Of a stretch of 64,000 bases of DNA, positions 35,449-45,317 are shown piece after piece. The position numbers were made by a program, and so were the translations under genes. The stretch is from Pedobacter panaciterrae (GTDB taxonomy: Bacteria > Bacteroidota > Bacteroidia > Sphingobacteriales > Sphingobacteriaceae). The notes under the pieces are model-generated. The model was not told the DNA's origin and made no database searches. It saw nothing but the letters and a program-made list of their open reading frames with translations. The stretch spans positions 1-64,000 of the forward strand of contig NZ_LGEL01000016.1 in assembly GCF_001636695.1 (NCBI RefSeq), written 5' to 3'. Position 1 is the first letter of the stretch, and each line of letters starts with the position of its first letter.

Positions 35449-36543
35449 TTAATGAAACACAAACATTGCAGGGAAATAAAATCCTTCGTAAGGGATTTGT
35501 TTCACTAAATTACCTGATGTAGCATCATAAAAGTAAATGTTGTTTACTGCATAATTATTTCCATAGCCGTCCTGAACGGTTGTAGTTACGATTTGATTTG
35601 TTTTAGCATAATAACCAAGGTTCTTTTTGTAAAAAGATTGCTTGTCAGGAGTAGTTATAAATGGCTGATCAAGTGATGCTTTATTTCCTTCGATGTATTT
35701 ATACAGCATTTTACCACCCCCAAATGATGGAGATTTTAAAAGGAAAACGGTGTTTTCTTTAGAAGATGCTATTATTGGTGATGAGAACCAGGTAAACCAG
35801 GTAGTTGATGGTGTAAAAGGTAATTCTACACTATCAGTAACCAATGTTAAAGGATCTGAATTATAAAGGAATTTTCCTTTTGTATACCACACTTTATTAT
35901 TTGGAGTTTGGGCAAAACCCAGGGTAACTCCTTTTATTTTTTTGGCTACAGTAAGATCCGCAGCATTATAGATTACTGCACCATCAGCTTGAGAAAGGGT
36001 ATAAACATATTTTCCTGCTTTAAGCATATCACCTGTCTGCCCGCTTGTTCCTGCAAGTTGAACAGGTGCTTCGTAAGTTTTAAGGTTAACTTTAAAGATT
36101 CCTTTGTTACTGCTTAAAAGGCCATTACTTTCATCAAGACCTACAAAAGCACGCCAATCGTTTTGAGACGAAGCAGGGATACGACCGACTTCCTTAAGTG
36201 ACTTGGCATCAGCTACAACAACCGGCCCACCTACTTTACTTACTACATATAAGTTTTTATTAAACAGGGTTGCAAACTGTACGGTTGAACTTTTGGGTTC
36301 AAAATCTTTTCCAGGATTCTCTTTCTGAAAAACACTATCTTTTAATTTGCCTGAAGCTGCGTCGAAAAAGCTTACAGAGCCTGTACCATGGCCAAACCAG
36401 CCTTCATTGATTACAAAAAATCCATCTTCGAATTTACCTGATTCAGGTTGTTGAATTTCGTTGTTACTATCTTTTTTACAAGAAAATAGGGTTCCTGCTA
36501 ATACTGCAAGTAAAAGCGTTTTTTTAAAATTAATGTTGTTCAT
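35449..36543 (-). CDS. BtuG-like beta-propeller lipoprotein (fourth copy)
   Basis: A 364-residue lipoprotein with lipobox LFSC, Cys22, followed by KKD. The body is a YncE/YVTN-like propeller of DUF5074 type: INEGWFGHGTGSVSFFDAAS, LYVVSKVGGPVVVADAKSLK, and a closing IYFYDATSGNLVKQIPYEGF. Surface propellers of this sort (BtuG) bind cobalamin with very high affinity in Bacteroides and cap BtuB. This copy differs most from the other three in the operon. The assignment rests on fold pattern and operon context. Confidence 0.75.
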   Translation of the reverse strand: MNNINFKKTLLLAVLAGTLFSCKKDSNNEIQQPESGKFEDGFFVINEGWFGHGTGSVSFFDAASGKLKDSVFQKENPGKDFEPKSSTVQFATLFNKNLYVVSKVGGPVVVADAKSLKEVGRIPASSQNDWRAFVGLDESNGLLSSNKGIFKVNLKTYEAPVQLAGTSGQTGDMLKAGKYVYTLSQADGAVIYNAADLTVAKKIKGVTLGFAQTPNNKVWYTKGKFLYNSDPLTLVTDSVELPFTPSTTWFTWFSSPIIASSKENTVFLLKSPSFGGGKMLYKYIEGNKASLDQPFITTPDKQSFYKKNLGYYAKTNQIVTTTVQDGYGNNYAVNNIYFYDATSGNLVKQIPYEGFYFPAMFVFH

Positions 36544-36633
36544 CTAATTGATTTGATTTTTCGGGAGCGGCTTATTATAAAATTGATCTGATTGTTTTAA
36601 TTTGTTAATTGGGAAGGGATTTATTTGAAGGAA

Positions 36634-37737
36634 TTATTTAACCAGGTTTAAGTCGGCCACACCTAACACTTCTGTTGATAGCTCGCCCAACCAGCCAAGA
36701 TCGGCCTGAATACCTGTTTGAATTTTGATAAAATCAATACCGGTAAGGTGTACAGTTTTTCCATCTTTATCAATAGCATTGGCAATATCTATCTTATCGC
36801 CACCTACTTTATTATCGGCATAGCCAAAAGCAAATGGTGCACTTGTTATGTATGTTGGTGTTTGAGGGTCTATACCTGATGAAGGAAGTAAGGTACCTTT
36901 GAGGGTGTATTCATTACCTTCTATCCAGGATGGAAATGCTTGAGAATTAGCTCCGGCAATGGTAACTACGCCAGTTTTTCCTTTATTATCTTTCCATGAT
37001 ACACTTCCACCTGCAACAGGTTTTGTATAGGTTACTTCGTAATCACGAACGTATCCTTCTTTATCAAACTCACTTCCTTTTAGTTCGTACCATGTATCGT
37101 CTGGTTTACCGTTTCCATTCTCGTCCTGCATTACCCATACTACTCCGGGTTCTGCCCAGTTAGCCTGCGCGTTGCCATAAATGATAATGTCATCTTTCTG
37201 ATTTTCATTGATCACCGTGTGGTCAAAACCAAGTACAATATATCCACCCCAGGCACCCAGAGAAACTATCCCCTCTTTGCCTTCAATGCTTTTTGCACCT
37301 TCCAGTGTTCCGATAGTTTTATTGGTGTATTGTCCCGGACCTGGTAAATACTCAAAAACTTTGGTTACGTAGTTATTGCTTCCCGGATTTGAAGGCACAG
37401 TTGGTATGCCCACATTTACTACATATTTATAATTAAAAGAGCCACTGCTGTTCGTTGCAGTGTACTCTATGTTGTAGATACCAGCTTTTAGCGGAGTAAA
37501 ATCGTAAGATGAGGTAGTACTTGTGACCTCATCTTCTAATTTCCATTCCTCATCATAAACCTTGTCATTAACATTAAAAGCTGAAAATGCGATCTTTTCA
37601 TTGACCTTGCCGTTTATCGGGCTATTTTCAATTTTCATTTTAACTACCGGAGCCTGCTCTGCATCCTCGTCTTTTGTACATGCAGATAGAACACTAATGC
37701 TAAATAAGGCGAAAAGTAGGTAATGTTTAATGTTCAT
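36634..37737 (-). CDS. PKD-domain surface lipoprotein, corrinoid-operon partner (third copy)
   Basis: A lipoprotein of 367 residues from MNIKHYLLF, lipobox LSAC. An N-terminal PKD-like domain (about 25-110, NSPINGKVNEKIAFSAFNVN, GIYNIEYTATNSSGSFNYKY) is followed by the domain shared with the genes at 40086 and 41002: FEYLPGPGQYTN, LGAWGGYIVLGFDH, and the calcium-loop-like DENGNGKPDDTWYELKGSE. It ends LGELSTEVLGVADLNL. Only this copy has the PKD domain. It is probably surface exposed and acts with the BtuB/BtuG set; its exact role is unknown. Confidence 0.75.
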   Translation of the reverse strand: MNIKHYLLFALFSISVLSACTKDEDAEQAPVVKMKIENSPINGKVNEKIAFSAFNVNDKVYDEEWKLEDEVTSTTSSYDFTPLKAGIYNIEYTATNSSGSFNYKYVVNVGIPTVPSNPGSNNYVTKVFEYLPGPGQYTNKTIGTLEGAKSIEGKEGIVSLGAWGGYIVLGFDHTVINENQKDDIIIYGNAQANWAEPGVVWVMQDENGNGKPDDTWYELKGSEFDKEGYVRDYEVTYTKPVAGGSVSWKDNKGKTGVVTIAGANSQAFPSWIEGNEYTLKGTLLPSSGIDPQTPTYITSAPFAFGYADNKVGGDKIDIANAIDKDGKTVHLTGIDFIKIQTGIQADLGWLGELSTEVLGVADLNLVK

Positions 37738-37766
37738 AACGGATTTATTTAAGCAGTGCAATATCG

Positions 37767-38873
37767 TTATTTATAGTTGTAATTGAATACGGCACATTGA
37801 GGTAAAGCACCTGTAGCAAAGTCAAACTTGAGTTTACCATCAGCACCAAAACAGAAGAACTTGCCTGTGGCAGTGTAACCATTTGCGTCTCCAACATACA
37901 CATCATTGTTTAGCGTATTTATGGTAACGCCATAAGGGGTTTCGATTACTGTCTGATCAGCAACAAAATTTCCATTTATTGTACCACTTAATATATCGAA
38001 TGTTTTAACATTTGAGTCACTATAATCACCAATCACAAAACCTTTTGTTCCGGTAATATTCAAATATTCAAGACCAACTTTATCAGAACTAATTTTTTTA
38101 TCTGTTACACTGCTCAATTTAACAAATTCGGCCGGAATATCGGCATAATTTCCTTTTACAATAGTAAACAGATCGCCATTTCCAGTTGCCGCAATTTTGG
38201 TAGGATTAAGACCTACATTGATGTCAAGTTTTTTTGTGAATGTATTTAGGTCAACCACAGAAACGGATGAATTATTAGGATTAGGATAAAAAACGTGATC
38301 AGAATTAGTTACATATAGCTTACCATTTACAATAGCTACACCTTCTAATGCACCACCAACAGCAATTCTTGATTCAATAGTTAAACTTGCTGTATCAATT
38401 TTACTGATGTAGCCATCATAACTGGATACATATGCTTTGTTTTTGTAGAATGCTACATAGCGAGGCATAAAATCTTTACTATCATCAAAGAAAGGAATTC
38501 TTTTGATGGATTTTCCTGTTGCAATATCAATTACTTCAACAAATGAATCCTTGTTTGTATCCTTTGTCCCTGTAATTACACAATACATTTTACTTCCGTA
38601 TTGTTTTAGATCACTGGCGTCAGTACCCAAAGGAATTCCGTTTTGCAGCTGAAAATAGTTTTGAGTTAACTTTTTTGTGCCAATTTCATAATACGCAATA
38701 GAGCTGTTATTTGCCAGGCCAAAAGGTCCTTCGCACAATACATACACACCTGCGGTAGAAACAGGTCGCGGATCTAATGCAGGAAGCCTGTCCTTTTTAC
38801 AAGAACTCATGGCCAACACAAAGCCTGTAAGCGAAAATACAGTCAGGTTTCTCAGGTTTATTTTATTTATCAT
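37767..38873 (-). CDS. BtuG-like beta-propeller lipoprotein (third copy)
   Basis: A 368-residue lipoprotein, lipobox MSSC followed by KKD. The propeller body has VYVLCEGPFGLANNSSIAYY, MYCVITGTKDTNKDSFVEVI, AYVSSYDGYISKIDTASLTI, KLYVTNSDHVFYPNP and the family ending CFGADGKLKFDFATGALPQC. It is closely related to the gene just upstream (38942-40063), which suggests tandem duplication. By analogy with BtuG it would bind a corrinoid at the cell surface. Confidence 0.78.
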   Translation of the reverse strand: MINKINLRNLTVFSLTGFVLAMSSCKKDRLPALDPRPVSTAGVYVLCEGPFGLANNSSIAYYEIGTKKLTQNYFQLQNGIPLGTDASDLKQYGSKMYCVITGTKDTNKDSFVEVIDIATGKSIKRIPFFDDSKDFMPRYVAFYKNKAYVSSYDGYISKIDTASLTIESRIAVGGALEGVAIVNGKLYVTNSDHVFYPNPNNSSVSVVDLNTFTKKLDINVGLNPTKIAATGNGDLFTIVKGNYADIPAEFVKLSSVTDKKISSDKVGLEYLNITGTKGFVIGDYSDSNVKTFDILSGTINGNFVADQTVIETPYGVTINTLNNDVYVGDANGYTATGKFFCFGADGKLKFDFATGALPQCAVFNYNYK

Positions 38874-38941
38874 ATTTACAGTTTTTTAGTATTCTGAGCT
38901 ACAGGATTATTATTAAATAATCCTGTAAAGTTATTTATCAT

Positions 38942-40063
38942 TTATTTATAATTATAGACAAAAACAGCATGTTGAGGTAATCCTGCTGTTACAAAATCAT
39001 AAATTCTTTTTCCTTCTTTGTTAAACCCATAAGCATGGCCAACAGAAGAATTGTAATTATTTGCATCTGCAATTACTACACTCCCATCAAAAGAATTTAC
39101 TGTCACCCCGTACATGGTATTTATTTCAGTTCCATCTGTAATAAAGTCACCTCCTAAGATGCCTTTTGATACATCGAAAGATTTAATGCTGCTATTCCAG
39201 TCTGTAATCAGGTATGCATTATTTTTATTAATGGTAAGTGGCCCAACATTATAATCATAATTACCACTTACTCCATCAGTAGCACTGTTAATTCTTTTGA
39301 GACTTGGCTGTATATCTGCATAGTTACCCCAGGAAACAACCAGCAGACTTCCGTTTTCAGCTGCCGCTATTTTCACCGGATTGTACCCAACAGTGATGTC
39401 TCTTAGTTTTTTAAAGCTTTCGAGATCAATTACAGTTACCTTATCATTTAAACCTTCAGGATAATATGGATGTACAGAATTGGTTACGTATAGCTTACCA
39501 TCAGCTACAGCAAGTCCTTCCAGTCCGCCTGTTGGTGCATCATCAGCACCTAACAATTGTAATTGTCCATCGATAGCCATTGTTGCCGTATCAATACGGG
39601 TGATGATACCATCATAACGTGAAACGTAAGCTTTGTTCTTATAAAAAGCTACATAGCGGGGCATATAGCCGTCAGTTTCTGAATTAAAAGAAATAGTTTT
39701 TAAAGACTTGCCAGTTGCAATATCGATAATCTCTAAGAAAGATTGCTTTTTACCCTGAACACCTGCCACTACGCAATACATTTTACTACCATAAGCTTTT
39801 AAATCATTAGCGGTCTCGCCCAGAGACCTGCCATTTACCTTTTTAAAATAATCTGGCTCTACAGTGTTTTTTTCAATATCGTAATAAGAGATTGCACTGT
39901 TATTACCATTCATCAATCCTTCACAAAGCATATATACACCTTTGGTTCCGGTAATAACAGGTAATGATTTTTCCTGTTCAGGTGTTGAATCTTTTTTACA
40001 GGAGGCGATCAATAAAGAACTCAGTACTAATACAGTAAGAGTTAATTTAAAAATGTGTTTCAT
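38942..40063 (-). CDS. BtuG-like beta-propeller lipoprotein (second copy)
   Basis: A 373-residue lipoprotein, lipobox IASC followed by KKD. It shares with the next gene VYMLCEGLMNGNNSAISYYD, SYDGI-type blades (AYVSRYDGIITRIDTATMAI), LYVTNSVHPYYPEG and the ending GFNKEGKRIYDFVTAGLPQH. The seven or so blade repeats with YV/VA strands fit a YVTN propeller. The neighbouring copies differ mainly in loops, as expected if they bind different corrinoids, though that is inference. Confidence 0.78.
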   Translation of the reverse strand: MKHIFKLTLTVLVLSSLLIASCKKDSTPEQEKSLPVITGTKGVYMLCEGLMNGNNSAISYYDIEKNTVEPDYFKKVNGRSLGETANDLKAYGSKMYCVVAGVQGKKQSFLEIIDIATGKSLKTISFNSETDGYMPRYVAFYKNKAYVSRYDGIITRIDTATMAIDGQLQLLGADDAPTGGLEGLAVADGKLYVTNSVHPYYPEGLNDKVTVIDLESFKKLRDITVGYNPVKIAAAENGSLLVVSWGNYADIQPSLKRINSATDGVSGNYDYNVGPLTINKNNAYLITDWNSSIKSFDVSKGILGGDFITDGTEINTMYGVTVNSFDGSVVIADANNYNSSVGHAYGFNKEGKRIYDFVTAGLPQHAVFVYNYK

Positions 40064-40085
40064 ATTTAATTAAAAGTGCTAATTA

Positions 40086-40979
40086 TTATAAGTGTAAATC
40101 GACAGCACCTCTTACTTCAGTAGAAATTTCACCTAGTAATGTGTTGCCTTTTTCATTTTGTCCGGTATATACCTTAACAAAATCAATTGTTTTTAATTTC
40201 ACGGATTTTCCGTCTTTATCCACTGCATTAGAAATATCAAAAGAGTTGTAACCTTTGGCTTCATAATTATCCCCTTCTGAATAGCTATCGGTATAGCCCC
40301 AGGCAAATGGATAATTCACAAAAATACCTCCGATAGTGCCCCAGGTTGATTTAAGCAGTGTCCCTTTAAAAGTTATACTTTCCTGATTTTCAGCGAAGAG
40401 TGGATAATAATTATGGTTATGGAACCTGTTAATCTCTACTGCTCCTGTTCCGCCACGATTGTCTTTCCAGGTTACATTAGCTGTAGCTTTAGGGTTATAA
40501 TAGGTGATTTCGTAGTTTTTTATTGTAGAAGGTGCATTGTGCTCACTTCCAGCCAATTCATACCATTGATCATCTGGTTTGCCATTGCCATTAACATCCT
40601 GACTTACCATTACAATACCAGGTTCAGACCATGGTAATGAGGGAGGCAGGGGATTTCCGTAAATACCCAGATCATACCCATCTGCATTAACAACCGGGTG
40701 GTCAAAACCAAAGATGATGTAACCGCCAAAACCTCCTAAAGAAATCAGACTGGTGTTTTCAACATCACCGATTATTTTCTGTGCGCCTTCCGGACTCCCT
40801 AAGCTCTCATTTATAAACTGACCCGGAGCAGGTGAATATTCAAATATCTTACTGATGAATTTGCTCTTCACTGCAGCTTCCGGTTGACTGTCTTTTTTAC
40901 AGCCATTAATTGCAACCACAAAAAGGAATACAAACAACCACAGAAGCGACTTTGGTTTAATGTGTAAAGGTTTCTTCAT
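40086..40979 (-). CDS. Surface lipoprotein, corrinoid-operon partner (second copy)
   Basis: A 297-residue lipoprotein, lipobox INGC followed by KKD. It contains the shared partner domain: FISKIFEYSPAPGQFINES, SLGGFGGYIIFGFDHPV, the loop DVNGNGKPDDQWYELAGSEH, VTWKDNRGGTG, DISNAVDKDGKSVKLKTIDF, VKVYTGQNEKGN and the ending LGEISTEVRGAVDLHL. The Asp/Asn-rich loop resembles a calcium site. It lacks the PKD domain of the third copy. The first gene downstream is a BtuG-like propeller 22 bp away. Confidence 0.75.
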   Translation of the reverse strand: MKKPLHIKPKSLLWLFVFLFVVAINGCKKDSQPEAAVKSKFISKIFEYSPAPGQFINESLGSPEGAQKIIGDVENTSLISLGGFGGYIIFGFDHPVVNADGYDLGIYGNPLPPSLPWSEPGIVMVSQDVNGNGKPDDQWYELAGSEHNAPSTIKNYEITYYNPKATANVTWKDNRGGTGAVEINRFHNHNYYPLFAENQESITFKGTLLKSTWGTIGGIFVNYPFAWGYTDSYSEGDNYEAKGYNSFDISNAVDKDGKSVKLKTIDFVKVYTGQNEKGNTLLGEISTEVRGAVDLHL

Positions 40980-41001
40980 TGAGCCTAAAATTTAAGTCTT
41001 T

Positions 41002-41976
41002 TTACTTCTTTAAATGTAATTTAAGATCTACGGCTCCTCCAATCTCAGTAGAAACCTCACCAAGCCATCTTGCACGGTAATTCTCTCTATCCGGCTCGTA
41101 AGGATTCCCATTAGAATTTTGTCCGGTATAAACTTTAACAAAATCTATAAATCTTAAATCGACCTTATTTCCATTCTTATCAACTGCCCAGTCGAGATCG
41201 AAAGAGTTATATGGATCAGTAGTTTCAGTAAGCAGTTTAAAATCTTCAGAGCCGTTGTCTACATAACCCCATTTAAGTGGCTTATTGGTAATGATACCAC
41301 CATCAGTAAGCGTATTTTTAAGTAAGGTTCCGGTAAAAGTAAGCTGGTCCTGATTCTTTGCCCATTCAGGATAATAATTATTACGGTTGAAAGGATTTCT
41401 TAAAATATCACCTTCGTTGCCCTGATTATCTTTCCAGTGAATATCGTCTTCTAAATTTTTAGGGTTATAGTATGTAATGCTGTAATTTTTTATGGTTGCA
41501 GGTTTGTAATATTCACTTCCTGCAAGTTCCAGCCATTCTCCATCATCAGGTAATCCGTTTCCGTTTAAATCTCTCATCACCATCACGATACCCGGCTCCG
41601 ACCACTCCATATTTTCACCATAAAGTGGGTTTCCATAAATTCCAAAATCAGCTCCGGAGATGTTCTGAATAGAATGATCAAACCCAAAAATGATGTAACC
41701 TCCGTATCCACCTAAAGACACGAGACTATTGTAAGCCTGCCCAACAATTTGTTTGGTGGCTTCCATGGTTCCAAAACCTGTATTTATAAACTGACCTGGT
41801 GCAGGAGAATATTCAAATATTTTGCTGATGTATTTACCACTGTTACTAGTTATAGGGCGTGGTACGTAGGGTACATCATCATAATAATCTTCACTTGGTT
41901 TAGTACAAGAGCTTATACACAATTGAAAAAGTAAGGCGGTTGTAAGACCAAGAATTGCTTTTTGATTGAACTTCAT
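41002..41976 (-). CDS. Surface lipoprotein, corrinoid-operon partner (first copy)
   Basis: A lipoprotein of about 324 residues from MKFNQKAILGLTT, lipobox ISSC. It carries YISKIFEYSPAPGQFINTGF, SLGGYGGYIIFGFDHSI, the loop DLNGNGLPDDGEWLELAGSE, IHWKDNQGNEGD and the ending WLGEVSTEIGGAVDLKLHL. It is clearly a paralogue of the two other partner genes. The listed start avoids 12 extra residues that would overlap the gene upstream by 20 bp. It follows the first propeller gene and is 22 bp from the second partner gene. Confidence 0.75.
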   Translation of the reverse strand: MKFNQKAILGLTTALLFQLCISSCTKPSEDYYDDVPYVPRPITSNSGKYISKIFEYSPAPGQFINTGFGTMEATKQIVGQAYNSLVSLGGYGGYIIFGFDHSIQNISGADFGIYGNPLYGENMEWSEPGIVMVMRDLNGNGLPDDGEWLELAGSEYYKPATIKNYSITYYNPKNLEDDIHWKDNQGNEGDILRNPFNRNNYYPEWAKNQDQLTFTGTLLKNTLTDGGIITNKPLKWGYVDNGSEDFKLLTETTDPYNSFDLDWAVDKNGNKVDLRFIDFVKVYTGQNSNGNPYEPDRENYRARWLGEVSTEIGGAVDLKLHLKK

Positions 41977-41992
41977 TTTTAATTTAGATATG

Positions 41993-43144
41993 TTATTTAT
42001 ATACAAATGCAAAGTGGGCAGGAATGTCTCCGGTAGTTACAGACCATTTCTTTTTCCCGCTGGGATCAAAACAGTATAGTGTACCTGGAGAAACATAATT
42101 TTTAGCGTCGGTAACCAGAACTTCCTTCGTAATTGGATGTACGGCTATTCCATAAGGAATAGTAATTGATTTATCTGTTCCGTCTGTAATGAACTTCTGA
42201 TCCAGTATTATCTCGTCTTTTACATTAAGCATCCCATAGGATATAGTAAATTTATTGTCGTTATAACTCCATTCAGATCCATAATAATAGGCGATATCGC
42301 CATCTATTGCAAGATTACTAACCCCGATATTGAAGGTTTTTTTAACCTGGTCTGTCTTTGTGTTTATCACAAACATTTTAGAAGGAACATCGTAATAATT
42401 ACCTCTGGAGGTTACATAAAGATCTCCGTACTTATCCGCCTTTAAGCGATGAAGGTTGATGGCCACATCAATATTATTTATTACCGTAAATGAGTTCAAA
42501 TCTATTACAGAAACTGTTCTTTCGTAGTTCTTAGGGCTGTATCCGCCTGAATTGGCAACATATAATTTTTCTCCTACGATAGCCATTTCTTCAGGCTGTC
42601 TGCCAACATCAACTCTTTTTGTTTCCGTTAAAGAAGTAGTATCTATTTCCGCAACTATTCCGTTTGGTGCTTTAGGATCTCCTACGGTGCCCAGATAAGC
42701 ACTTACATAAGCCTTACCATTGTGAAAAGTAACGTAACGGCAATTGGTAATGTTAATCTGTTTAATGCGCTTACCAGTTTTAACATCCATGATTTCCAAC
42801 TTATTTGAGATGTTTACCACCACATAAAGTTTAGAACCGTAAACGCCGATATCATTACCAACATCTCCCAGACCTTTTACTACTTCCGGATTTACTTTAT
42901 TATAAATATTTCTTCTATAAATTCCTGTAGTATAATCCAGATAATCCAGAGAAGCCTTGTTCATGTTCATATTACCTTCATTTACCAGATAAACCCCTTT
43001 AATAGCGGCATCCGGATTCGGTGTCAGAATTACTTCCTGCTGTTCAGGTATTGGTTTAATATCTTTACGGCAAGACACAACAATAGTGACAGAGACAACC
43101 ACTGCGAGCAGACTTATTGTACGTATGAACCTGTTTCTTTTCAT
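41993..43144 (-). CDS. BtuG-like beta-propeller lipoprotein (first copy)
   Basis: A 383-residue lipoprotein, lipobox VVSC (Cys25) followed by RKD. Propeller motifs are VYLVNEGNMNMNKASLDYLD, LYVVVNISNKLEIMDVKTGK, AYVSAYLGTVGDPKAPNGIV, EEMAIVGEKLYVANSGGYSP and the closing CFDPSGKKKWSVTTGDIPAH. It begins 6 bp after the receptor gene stop, as btuG follows btuB in Bacteroides. It is the best candidate for the direct lid of the receptor. Confidence 0.82.
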   Translation of the reverse strand: MKRNRFIRTISLLAVVVSVTIVVSCRKDIKPIPEQQEVILTPNPDAAIKGVYLVNEGNMNMNKASLDYLDYTTGIYRRNIYNKVNPEVVKGLGDVGNDIGVYGSKLYVVVNISNKLEIMDVKTGKRIKQINITNCRYVTFHNGKAYVSAYLGTVGDPKAPNGIVAEIDTTSLTETKRVDVGRQPEEMAIVGEKLYVANSGGYSPKNYERTVSVIDLNSFTVINNIDVAINLHRLKADKYGDLYVTSRGNYYDVPSKMFVINTKTDQVKKTFNIGVSNLAIDGDIAYYYGSEWSYNDNKFTISYGMLNVKDEIILDQKFITDGTDKSITIPYGIAVHPITKEVLVTDAKNYVSPGTLYCFDPSGKKKWSVTTGDIPAHFAFVYK

Positions 43145-43150
43145 AGCTTT

Positions 43151-45208
43151 CTAATAGTTATAGGTTAATGAAAAACGATAATTACGACCTGGCATTGGGT
43201 AATTGGTGACTACCTCATAAGCCTGATTTAGCAGATTATTTATTTCTGCAGTTAACCTGATATCTCTTTTATTAAATTTTGTATTGTAATGAAATGCAAT
43301 ATCATGGGTATACCATGGCATTACATAATTATAGACATTGTTAGTACTTTGATTATAACGCTCACCTGTATAGAGGTAGCTATAATTCATAGACAGTTTT
43401 TTGTAAGTTCCACTTAACAAAAATGAGATGTTGTGCCATGGAATATAAGGGATCTGATCCTTATAACTTGGAGAGGCTGTGTCGGCATCAATTGCCTCCT
43501 GATAAGTGTAACTGATACCTGAAGTAAGTGTAAACGCATTGCCAATTTGCCAGGCTGATTGGATGTTTACGTCAATACCTTTGATATCTACTAATCCTAA
43601 GTTCTGCACCGACCAGATTCCTGAGTTGCTTGGCACAGCAACAATTTTATTTTTTACACGGTTATAATACACATCAGTCTGCACGGAAATTTGACTGAGC
43701 GCCTGACGTTCATAGCCCTTGATATAAGTAAAACCGAGGTCGTACTGTTTGGTATATTCTGGTTTAATAACACGGTTTCCGTAAAATGTAAAATAAAGAT
43801 CTACCATAGTTGGCATCCTGAAAATGCTCTTATAAAATGATCGCAACCTGAATTCCTTTTGGTCAAACGGTTGCCACGAAACCATAACAGTAGGCGTTAA
43901 CTCATTTTTATCTGATAATGGTGTGCCGCTTTGTGTTTTGTCATTAACCAGGGTACTCAGTAGATTTGCTTGTATATCTAACCTATCGAAATGAAATTGC
44001 ATAGCCAAAGCGGTAAGTAAAGTATTTCTGGTTGGATAGGCGAATCGGTAAAGATCTGCATCAAAGTCATTCAATAGGTAATCTGAGGACAGCACCACAT
44101 CCCAATACTTATTAATTTTAAACCGGTTAGCCAAAGAAATATAGGCCTCCTGCTCATGATAGTTATTTTCCAATAAACCATCTGTGGTAACAATATCAGG
44201 GTTCAGGTATCTTTTGTGGTCATTTGAATACTTCGCGGCAGCCATAAGGCTATATATGCCAAATTGTTTTTCATAATAGGTCTGGACAAAAATGTGTTTG
44301 TTCCACTGGCGCTGTGAAAAACCCCATACATTATTCACTACTGCTCCGGGTATGCCCTGTTCATCTTTATAGCCGTAAACTTTTATCTTCCATTTACTAC
44401 TATCGGCCATAAAACCATTTAAAGCAACTTCCAGGCGCATAGTCTCTATATCGCCACCTCTTCTTACCGCTGTTGTATCATAAACCCCATTGGTAGATCT
44501 GAATTTATAGCGTCCGTTAGCATTTTTGTATTCTGCACTTACTGAACTGGAAATGTGATCTGTGATTTTACTTTGCCATAATAAAGAGGGATCTATAAGT
44601 CCGAATGATCCTCCTTTTATTGAAGCCCTCAGCTTATTACTCGTTCCATCAGGAAATTCGGGCTGCTTAGAATTAAGGTACAATGAACTACCGGCGGCAA
44701 AGCCTTTTGCGGATTGAAAAATAGAGCTCTTTTGTCCGTTATAGAGTTCAATCTCCTCGATATTATCCAATGAAAATTTACTAAGGTCTACCTGACCGTT
44801 TTGTGCATTTCCCAATTGCACCCCATCATAAAAAACTGCGGTATGGTTGGTACCCATGCTACGCACATTAATGGTCTTTAAACCACCAATACCACCATAA
44901 TCTTTTAACTGTACTCCTGAAAAGAAACGAACTGCATCAGCCACAGAAAGACTGTTTAATTTTTCGAGGTCGGCCCCCGAAAGTATTTGCAAGGGTGTTG
45001 ATGATGTCTGCCTTTTAGTGATCTTTATTTTTCTGATTTGTACTTCTTTAAGTTCATTAACTTTATTTACAGAATCTTTGGTATTGAGTTTTGTTGAATC
45101 GGTTTGGGCAAACGACTGAACAGACGTACACATGCCAAGCCACATAATAGCCGGAAAAGCAAAAAAAATAGACTTTACGCCTAAAAAAGCGTTTTTACTT
45201 CTTCTCAT
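43151..45208 (-). CDS. BtuB-like TonB-dependent corrinoid receptor
   Basis: A 685-residue outer membrane receptor. It has a signal sequence to about residue 35 and a TonB-box-like segment ELKEVQIRKIKITKR. The plug domain covers about 65-170 (LSVADAVRFFSGVQLKDYGG, INVRSMGTNHTAVFYDGVQL), and a 22-strand barrel ends PMPGRNYRFSLTYNY with the terminal aromatic. No STN or carboxypeptidase-like domain is present, as expected for BtuB rather than SusC. The cobalamin riboswitch directly upstream identifies the substrate class. It heads the nine-gene operon. Confidence 0.9.
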   Translation of the reverse strand: MRRSKNAFLGVKSIFFAFPAIMWLGMCTSVQSFAQTDSTKLNTKDSVNKVNELKEVQIRKIKITKRQTSSTPLQILSGADLEKLNSLSVADAVRFFSGVQLKDYGGIGGLKTINVRSMGTNHTAVFYDGVQLGNAQNGQVDLSKFSLDNIEEIELYNGQKSSIFQSAKGFAAGSSLYLNSKQPEFPDGTSNKLRASIKGGSFGLIDPSLLWQSKITDHISSSVSAEYKNANGRYKFRSTNGVYDTTAVRRGGDIETMRLEVALNGFMADSSKWKIKVYGYKDEQGIPGAVVNNVWGFSQRQWNKHIFVQTYYEKQFGIYSLMAAAKYSNDHKRYLNPDIVTTDGLLENNYHEQEAYISLANRFKINKYWDVVLSSDYLLNDFDADLYRFAYPTRNTLLTALAMQFHFDRLDIQANLLSTLVNDKTQSGTPLSDKNELTPTVMVSWQPFDQKEFRLRSFYKSIFRMPTMVDLYFTFYGNRVIKPEYTKQYDLGFTYIKGYERQALSQISVQTDVYYNRVKNKIVAVPSNSGIWSVQNLGLVDIKGIDVNIQSAWQIGNAFTLTSGISYTYQEAIDADTASPSYKDQIPYIPWHNISFLLSGTYKKLSMNYSYLYTGERYNQSTNNVYNYVMPWYTHDIAFHYNTKFNKRDIRLTAEINNLLNQAYEVVTNYPMPGRNYRFSLTYNY

Positions 45209-45317
45209 TTTGTTGTGAGTTTATTACCCACAGCAAACAGTTAGATCAAGGAAATGAAATACAATAAACAAGCACTCACTCCAAGCTTCAATCCCCGAAA
45301 GCTATGAAATATTACTA

